This document shows positions 59,178-64,000 of a DNA stretch of 64,000 nt, in pieces; the first letter of the stretch is position 1; the number at the start of each line of letters is the position of its first letter. Where the stretch lies: NCBI GenBank assembly GCA_902363835.1, contig CABJBM010000024.1, positions 34,849 to 98,848 on the forward strand, written 5' to 3'. The notes beneath the pieces are model-generated. The model saw nothing but the letters and a program-made list of their open reading frames with translations, had not been told where the DNA came from and made no database searches. The stretch comes from Lachnospiraceae bacterium (GTDB taxonomy: Bacteria; Bacillota; Clostridia; Lachnospirales; Lachnospiraceae). A program made the translations under genes and the position numbers.

Positions 59178-60467
59178 ATGAAGGAGTATTTAAATAATAA
59201 AGTAGTTCCTAAAATGATGGTATTTATCAATACAAAGGCTATCCGGGGATTAAAAGATGGTCTGCTGTATTCCATGCCAATGATGATCATCGGCTCTATT
59301 TTTCTGCTTCTGGCAAACTTCCCGTATACACCCTTTGCCGACGGGCTTAAGGCAGCAGGCATTACACCGGTGCTGAACCAGGCCTTTGAAAGCACTTTTA
59401 ATATCATGGCTTTGATCGCTTCCATTGGCATTGCCTACACTTATGTGAAAAACGAGGGATACAACGGGATGCCGGCAGGGGTGATTTCCCTTTGCACCTA
59501 CCTGTTGTTTCAGCCTTCCCAGGTAACCAACCAGGAGGGAGCCCCTGTTGGCGTTATTTTTAAGACCTGGACCAGCGGACAGGGGATGATCGGTGCAATT
59601 ATTATCGGACTTATTGTAGGCTGGATTTATACGGTGTTTTTAAGGAAAAACATCACCATTAAGATGCCGGATGGAGTTCCCGACGGAGTGGCCACCTCTT
59701 TTACGGCTCTGGTCCCGGGCGCGGCTATTATTATTGCTGCCTCCATCATTTATGCCATTGTAAAAAATATGTTTGGTACAACCCCCATTGAGTGGATTTA
59801 TAAAACCATTCAAATTCCTCTCCAGGGACTGACGGATTCCTTTGGCGGAGTCATTGCCATGAGTTTTTTAATTCCGTTTTTCTGGTTCTTTGGCATTCAC
59901 GGCTCCACACTTGTGGGAGGAATTATGGGCCCCATTCTTACGGCCAATACTGCCTCCAACCAGGCAATTATTGACAGCGGACTGGAGCTGACTCTGGAAA
60001 ACGGCGGCCATATTGTTACCCAGCAGTTTCTGGATCAGTTTATTACGGTTACAGGAGCGGGGATCACCATTGGTGTTGTCATATACCTTACGTTTTTTGC
60101 CAAGTCCACCCAGTGTAAGCAGGTGGGTAAGCTGGGAATCGGTCCGGCGTGCTTTAATATCAATGAGCCGGTGCTTTTCGGCACGCCCATCGTGTTAAAT
60201 CCCATTATGGCCCTTCCATTCATGCTGATGCCAATGCTGTCGGGAATCATTCAGTATCTGGCAATTTATACGGGAATCTGCCCCCTTTATAAAGGGGTTA
60301 TGGTACCATGGACGTGTCCGCCTATTATTTCAGGATTTTTGATTGGAGGCTGGAGGACGGCACTGCTTCAGGTAGTGATTCTGGCATTGTCATTTTTCGT
60401 TTACCTGCCTTTTATCAGGGTTATTGACAAAATGTATGAGAAACAGGAAAATCAAGCCCAGGGCTGA
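59178..60467 (+). CDS. PTS cellobiose/beta-glucoside IIC permease
   Basis: A 429-residue membrane channel of the lactose/cellobiose family with about ten helices. The conserved active region NINEPVLFGTPIVLNP and the FFWFFGIHGSTLVGGIMGPI segment are present; the N-terminus EYLNNKVVPKMMVFINTKAIRGLKDG is typical of CelB. ATG 59178 follows AAAGGGAGAG; the open frame back to 59106 overlaps the IIB gene. It imports and phosphorylates beta-glucosides together with the flanking IIB and IIA. Confidence 0.95.
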   Translation: MKEYLNNKVVPKMMVFINTKAIRGLKDGLLYSMPMMIIGSIFLLLANFPYTPFADGLKAAGITPVLNQAFESTFNIMALIASIGIAYTYVKNEGYNGMPAGVISLCTYLLFQPSQVTNQEGAPVGVIFKTWTSGQGMIGAIIIGLIVGWIYTVFLRKNITIKMPDGVPDGVATSFTALVPGAAIIIAASIIYAIVKNMFGTTPIEWIYKTIQIPLQGLTDSFGGVIAMSFLIPFFWFFGIHGSTLVGGIMGPILTANTASNQAIIDSGLELTLENGGHIVTQQFLDQFITVTGAGITIGVVIYLTFFAKSTQCKQVGKLGIGPACFNINEPVLFGTPIVLNPIMALPFMLMPMLSGIIQYLAIYTGICPLYKGVMVPWTCPPIISGFLIGGWRTALLQVVILALSFFVYLPFIRVIDKMYEKQENQAQG

Positions 60468-60494
60468 TGAATTCTGTTGGGAGAGAAAAGAAGG

Positions 60495-60520
60495 AAGGTT
60501 GAAAAAACGTCTTTCAACCT
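60495..60520 (+). promoter_or_regulatory. Intercistronic hairpin between PTS IIC and IIA genes
   Basis: AAGGTTGAAA pairs with TTTCAACCTT around six bases, without a T-run. Probably an mRNA stabilising or processing element within the PTS operon. Confidence 0.5.
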
Positions 60521-60579
60521 TGAGTTTATGAATCAACTGGGTATGCAGGCATATCCCCTTGATTTATTAGGAGGCAAAA

Positions 60580-60894
60580 ATGCAGGAAATGGAACTTATT
60601 TGCTTTCAGCTGATCACTGCTGCCGGCGGAGCAAAATCAAACTATATCAAAGCGGTGCAAAAAGCAAAAGAAGGAAAATATCAGGAAGCGGAAGGTCTGA
60701 TCGCAGAAGGGGATGAAATGATGAAGCAGGGTCATTTGCCTCATGCTGACATGATCCAGAGAGAGGCGGCAGGAGAAGCGGTGCCCATGGGGCTGATCCT
60801 GACCCATGCTGAGGATCAGATGATGAGCGCTGAGGTTTTTAAGGTCATGGCCGAGGAGATCATTGACCTTTATAAGAAACTGGAAAGCAGATAA
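60580..60894 (+). CDS. PTS cellobiose/beta-glucoside IIA subunit
   Basis: A 104-residue helical IIA. The phosphoryl-accepting His is most likely His52 in GHLPHADMIQREA, aligned with AHxxQT of the family. The C-terminal LILTHAEDQMMSAEVFKVMAEEIIDLYKKL is well kept. ATG 60580 follows AGGAGG. It closes the operon with a terminator at 61000, and its sequence parallels the fragment at 54978. Confidence 0.93.
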   Translation: MQEMELICFQLITAAGGAKSNYIKAVQKAKEGKYQEAEGLIAEGDEMMKQGHLPHADMIQREAAGEAVPMGLILTHAEDQMMSAEVFKVMAEEIIDLYKKLESR

Positions 60895-60999
60895 AACGTG
60901 ATTCGTAAAAGGGTATGAAAATGCCGGCAATGGCACTGGAGCCGGAAAACTCTATTAACGGGAAAAATAAATAAAGCATATCCTGCAGGAAACGGAGAC

Positions 61000-61038
61000 G
61001 GCCGGAACGTGATAAGCAAACGTTCCGGCCTTAATATT
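61000..61038. terminator. Bidirectional terminator between the PTS and thiamin operons
   Basis: A ten-bp perfect stem (GGCCGGAACG at 61000-61009, complement at 61021-61030) with an 11-base loop, followed by TTAATATTTTT. It lies between convergent operons. Confidence 0.8.
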
Positions 61039-61039
61039 T

Positions 61040-61840
61040 TTATGTTGTCCATCCGTGCCACAAAGGCCCCCGCCCTTTTCCCATGGTTAATCCGGCTTTT
61101 AATGCTCCGTTTAAATAGGCCTTTGCCGTCAGTATGCTTTCTTCCAGCCCCATGCCTTTGGCCATTTCACAGGCAATGGCAGAAGACAGGGTACAGCCGG
61201 TTCCATGAGTATTGGAATTGTGGATGCGTTCCCCGGGAAACCAGGTGACAGCTCCGCCTGAGCACAGCACATCGTCAGCTCCCTGGGAATTATGGCCTCC
61301 TTTTAACAGGAAAGAAGTTTGAAACCTATGAAAAAGCTCTATTGCAGCTTCCTCCATGTCTTTCCTTGTGCATATCCGGCCCTTTCTTGTGGATAAAAGC
61401 GTTTCTGCCTCCGGTATATTGGGGGTAACCAAAGTGGACAGGGGAAACAGCTTGCCTGTTAAAACCTTAACAGAATGTGCTTCTAAAAGGGAATGTCCGC
61501 TGGTGGATACCATGACCGGGTCAAAGATCACAGGAGACTGATTATAGTCAGCCAGCTTTTTTGCAATGATTTCGATAGAACCGGAGGCCCCTGCCATACC
61601 AATTTTTACGGCCTGGGGTGGAATATCGGTAAATACGGCATCCAGCTGGGCTGCAAGCATTTCCTGATTAACTGTTTCCGTCAGAAAAACCCCGGTGGTA
61701 TTTTGAGCGGTCAGGGCGGTGATAACGCTGGTGCCATAAACACCCAAAGCTGCTGCGGTCTTTAAATCCGCCTGTATTCCTGCGCCGCCGCTGGGATCAG
61801 AGCCTGCTATGGTGAGAACGGAAGGGAGGATTAAGCTCAT
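61040..61840 (-). CDS. thiD: Hydroxymethylpyrimidine (phosphate) kinase
   Basis: A 266-residue ribokinase-family enzyme that phosphorylates HMP and HMP-P for thiamin synthesis. GSDPSGGAGIQADLKT is the substrate-binding start and NTHGTGCTLSSAIA the anion-hole motif with the catalytic Asp-like position as in the family. Its ATG overlaps the thiE stop by four bases (ATGA), so it is the last gene of the thiW-thiM-thiE-thiD operon. The start is behind AAGGTGGTG. Confidence 0.95.
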   Translation of the reverse strand: MSLILPSVLTIAGSDPSGGAGIQADLKTAAALGVYGTSVITALTAQNTTGVFLTETVNQEMLAAQLDAVFTDIPPQAVKIGMAGASGSIEIIAKKLADYNQSPVIFDPVMVSTSGHSLLEAHSVKVLTGKLFPLSTLVTPNIPEAETLLSTRKGRICTRKDMEEAAIELFHRFQTSFLLKGGHNSQGADDVLCSGGAVTWFPGERIHNSNTHGTGCTLSSAIACEMAKGMGLEESILTAKAYLNGALKAGLTMGKGRGPLWHGWTT

Positions 61841-62478
61841 GGAGTCACCACCTTTAATAGCTGTTCTTTTAGGCTGTGGACGGCAGCTGCAATATCCCTT
61901 TGGCCAAAGATACCTGAAACCACCGCAGCTCCGGCGACACCTGTTCCCTTTAAATTGCAGACGTTTTCCCCGGTAATGCCTCCGATGGCTGTTACGGGAA
62001 TGGGAACGGAGCGGCAGATATCAGCCAACTGTTCCAGGGTTAAGGGAATGGCATCCTTTTTTGTGGGGCTTGGGAATATGGCACCGGATCCTATATAATC
62101 CGCCCCATCCATAAATGCCTTTTTAGCCTGCTCCGCATTTTTGGCGGTAACCCCCAGAATGCGGTCCGGACCGATTAACTGCCGGACCTTTAAAGGTGGT
62201 AAGTCATCCTGGCCTACATGTACGCCGTCTGCCCCGCACTTAAGAGCAATTTCCACATTATCGTTGATAATAAGGGGAATTCCGTAATGTCTGGTAAGCT
62301 CACGGACAATAAGGGCTTCCTCTAAAAAAGCATGTTTGTCCAAGCCCTTTTCACGAAGCTGAAGAAGGGTCACTCCGGCGGAAATGGCTTCTTCAATCTG
62401 TTCTGTTAAGGTTTTTTCTCCTGTAAATGCCTGATCCGTCACAGCGTAAAGGAGAAGCATGTCCTTATGAAATTTCAA
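61837..62478 (-). CDS. thiE: Thiamin-phosphate synthase
   Basis: A 213-residue TIM-barrel enzyme joining HMP diphosphate to thiazole phosphate. Motifs: LLQLREKGLDKHAFLEEA, GADGVHVGQDDLP, GSGAIFPSPTKKDA and AIGGITGENVCNL. The start appears to be TTG 62478, seven bases after GGGAGGGAG; the ATG at 62460 has only a poor site. It overlaps thiM by 14 bases and thiD by four. Confidence 0.93.
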   Translation of the reverse strand: MKFHKDMLLLYAVTDQAFTGEKTLTEQIEEAISAGVTLLQLREKGLDKHAFLEEALIVRELTRHYGIPLIINDNVEIALKCGADGVHVGQDDLPPLKVRQLIGPDRILGVTAKNAEQAKKAFMDGADYIGSGAIFPSPTKKDAIPLTLEQLADICRSVPIPVTAIGGITGENVCNLKGTGVAGAAVVSGIFGQRDIAAAVHSLKEQLLKVVTP

Positions 62479-63352
62479 TGTTTCTCCCTCCCTTTAAGGT
62501 GCTGTCGTTCAAAAGGCTTACCTCATCAAGAAAGCAGCAGCGGAAGCTGCCTGTGCCGCCAGAGGTCTTTTCCGCCCTTTGTGCCGCCCGTTCTCCGCAG
62601 AGACCGGCAGCAGCCGTGGCAAGAGCAGCAGCCTGGAAAATGGCATTCTGTGAAGATGCAGGCCCTGCAGCAGCCGTATAAGCGGCAATCATACCGTCCA
62701 GCATGCAGCCGCTTCCCGTAATGCGGGACATTTGGGGACAGCCATTCCTGATGAGCCAGGTTTCTTTTCCGTCTGAAACAATATCAATGGCACCTGTCAT
62801 AACAGTTACGGCGCCGGTTGCAGCGCTTAATGCTCTGGCTGTTTCCTTAAGAGCTTCCAGGGTTTCTTCCCTGATTTCATCACAAGGGGAGGCATCAACT
62901 CCCCGGGGAGAGGAAAGGAGACCGTTTCCTGGTTGCCCGTTTTTCCCGGTCAGTTCCTTTAGCAGGACCCTAAGCTCGGATGCATTTCCCCTGATAACCG
63001 CTGCCTTTACTTTCTTTAAAAGTGAAAGAGAGATTTCGGTCCGATATCGGGATGCGCCGATTCCCACCGGGTCAAAGATGACAGGGTGGTTTTGCCGGTT
63101 TGCTTCCAGCCCGGCTGCCTCCATTGCGGCTTTTGTGGTCTCTTTCGGAGTCCCTATGTTCAAGAGAAGGCAGTCAGATAAAGCGGTTATTTCCAAAACC
63201 TCTTCCGGGTGATCTGCCATAATGGGAGAACCGCCGCAGGCCAGAATGATATTTGCCACGTCTCCGGCTGTCACATAATTGGTGATACAGTGAATGACAG
63301 GCTGTTTTTCCCTGACCAGAGCTGCCAGGGAATCCTTGATTTCCAGGTTCAT
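62465..63352 (-). CDS. thiM: Hydroxyethylthiazole kinase
   Basis: A 295-residue ribokinase-like enzyme that salvages the thiazole alcohol. VIHCITNYVTAGDVANIILACGGSPIMAD is the signature, then PVIFDPVGIGASRYR and the anion-hole motif RITGSGCMLDGMIAA. ATG 63352 follows AGGAGGA. The presence of ThiM, ThiD, ThiE and the ThiW carrier with no ThiC/G in the window points to salvage rather than new synthesis. Confidence 0.95.
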   Translation of the reverse strand: MNLEIKDSLAALVREKQPVIHCITNYVTAGDVANIILACGGSPIMADHPEEVLEITALSDCLLLNIGTPKETTKAAMEAAGLEANRQNHPVIFDPVGIGASRYRTEISLSLLKKVKAAVIRGNASELRVLLKELTGKNGQPGNGLLSSPRGVDASPCDEIREETLEALKETARALSAATGAVTVMTGAIDIVSDGKETWLIRNGCPQMSRITGSGCMLDGMIAAYTAAAGPASSQNAIFQAAALATAAAGLCGERAAQRAEKTSGGTGSFRCCFLDEVSLLNDSTLKGGRNIEIS

Positions 63353-63364
63353 ATCCGGTTCCTC

Positions 63365-63919
63365 CTATTCATTCACAAGACGGTGAAAATAGGAAAACAG
63401 GCCAAGGCGGTGTAACATTGCCAGTAAGACCGCAGCCAGAATGGTCCCTGCCAAAGTGCTCATGAAAAATGGAGCCACAAAGAAAAAGACAGCCACCTCT
63501 TTTCCCATGAGAAAGACGGCCACCGGATAGCAGAGCAGTCCTCCGATTAACCCGGTGCCAATGACTTCTCCAAGACAGGCCGGCAAAAGCTTCCTGGTTT
63601 TCTGAAACAGAAAAGCCCCAAGAAATGCGCCTGCCATGCTTCCTGGAAAAGCCAGCAGGCTTCCGGTCCCCATGAGATTGCGAATGAGGGAAGTACAGAA
63701 AGCCATGGAAACGCCATATACAGGCCCTAAAAACACTCCTGCCAGAACATTTGCCATATGCTGCATTGGAAAGCATTTGGAAGCTCCCACGGGAATGGAA
63801 AAGCCGGAGAGGGCCACCGTAAGAGCTGTCAGCATTCCGCTGATCACCAGTTTTTTCAGCCGAACCCTGGAACCGGCAGAAGAATTGCTGTAAGTTGTTG
63901 ATGATATTCGGTTATTCAT
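63365..63919 (-). CDS. thiW: ThiW, ECF S component for thiazole
   Basis: A 184-residue membrane protein of about six helices that would bind the thiazole precursor for the shared ECF transport module. LKKLVISGMLTALTVALSG and VGASKCFPMQHMANVLAGVFLGPVYG are typical of the ThiW family. ATG 63919 follows AAGGAGG. It leads the salvage operon. A small hairpin lies just upstream, and the rest of the leader runs off the window. Confidence 0.92.
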   Translation of the reverse strand: MNNRISSTTYSNSSAGSRVRLKKLVISGMLTALTVALSGFSIPVGASKCFPMQHMANVLAGVFLGPVYGVSMAFCTSLIRNLMGTGSLLAFPGSMAGAFLGAFLFQKTRKLLPACLGEVIGTGLIGGLLCYPVAVFLMGKEVAVFFFVAPFFMSTLAGTILAAVLLAMLHRLGLFSYFHRLVNE

Positions 63920-63943
63920 GAAAGTTCCTCCTTGTATAATAAT

Positions 63944-63967
63944 GATATAGCCAATAAGGCTTATATC
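63944..63967 (-). other. Hairpin in the thiW leader
   Basis: On the minus strand GATATAAGCC pairs with GGCTATATC with one bulge around TTATT. This could be the 3' end of a larger regulated leader. The core of a TPP riboswitch (CTGAGA, ACCTGATCTGG, CGTAGGGAA) is not in the visible 80 bases, so any such element would lie past the window end. Confidence 0.4.
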
Positions 63968-64000
63968 TTACTAATATCTTTTTATTCTGTAACTGAATAA

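Overview
The window looks like the chromosome of a Lachnospiraceae-type Clostridium (cluster XIVa; Lacrimispora or Hungatella-like). Support: recA-recX-rny order, AGGAGG ribosome binding sites, many GTG/TTG starts, TTGACA-17-TATAAT promoters, a giant fused 2-hydroxyacyl-CoA dehydratase activase-like protein, choline-binding-type wall repeats, a gram-positive LexA box and plant-sugar genes under AraR, PRD and AraC regulators. Genus is inferred from gene content only. I see no rRNA, tRNA, CRISPR array, prophage or complete insertion sequence.

Layout. 0-2.6 kb: a sugar-nucleotide reductase, then a wrecked xanthine dehydrogenase operon (one frameshift, one large deletion). 2.8-7.2 kb: MacAB-like ABC exporter operon. 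7.3-9.0 kb: a wall-binding repeat protein on the minus strand, behind a promoter that runs straight into a terminator. 9.1-14.8 kb: an overlapping pair of uncharacterised proteins and the 1420-residue activase-like protein. 15-19.9 kb: CorA, a rhomboid-like membrane protein, pyruvate kinase, LysA. 20-26.3 kb: M20 peptidase, subtilisin-like protease, recA, recX, rny. 26.5-36.3 kb: PHP phosphatase, YesM/YesN two-component system with a carbohydrate ABC importer and a metallo-beta-lactamase-fold protein, then a D,D-carboxypeptidase. 36.3-43.4 kb: the L-arabinose operon (abfA-araA-kinase-araD-araR), headed by a promoter, a probable AraR operator, a structured leader and a 19-codon upstream ORF overlapping abfA. 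43.4-51.2 kb: MFS transporter, two AraC-type regulators, a cysteine-rich small protein, an acetyltransferase and lacZ. 51.2-54.8 kb: a serine recombinase, a 156-bp element bounded by inverted recombination-like sites with a promoter inside, a 68-aa protein and a chemoreceptor. 54.8-60.9 kb: a deletion scar of an older PTS locus, then an intact cellobiose/beta-glucoside PTS operon with its PRD regulator. 61-64 kb: thiamin salvage cluster thiW-thiM-thiE-thiD on the minus strand.

How the parts fit. Arabinan side chains would be cut by AbfA, and arabinose taken through AraA, the kinase and AraD to xylulose 5-phosphate under AraR. Beta-galactosides go to LacZ under an AraC regulator. Beta-glucosides enter by the PTS and are split by the GH1 enzyme. 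The most interesting object is 51.2-54.8 kb. The recombinase, the two inverted 28-bp sites with opposite central dinucleotides, and the sigma-A-like promoter between them (now pointing at the recombinase) together suggest a phase-variable switch that would drive the chemoreceptor when flipped. Also notable: three helically phased TTTGTNCAT repeats in a diverged duplicate of the lacZ upstream region, the structured ara leader, and several gene-decay scars.
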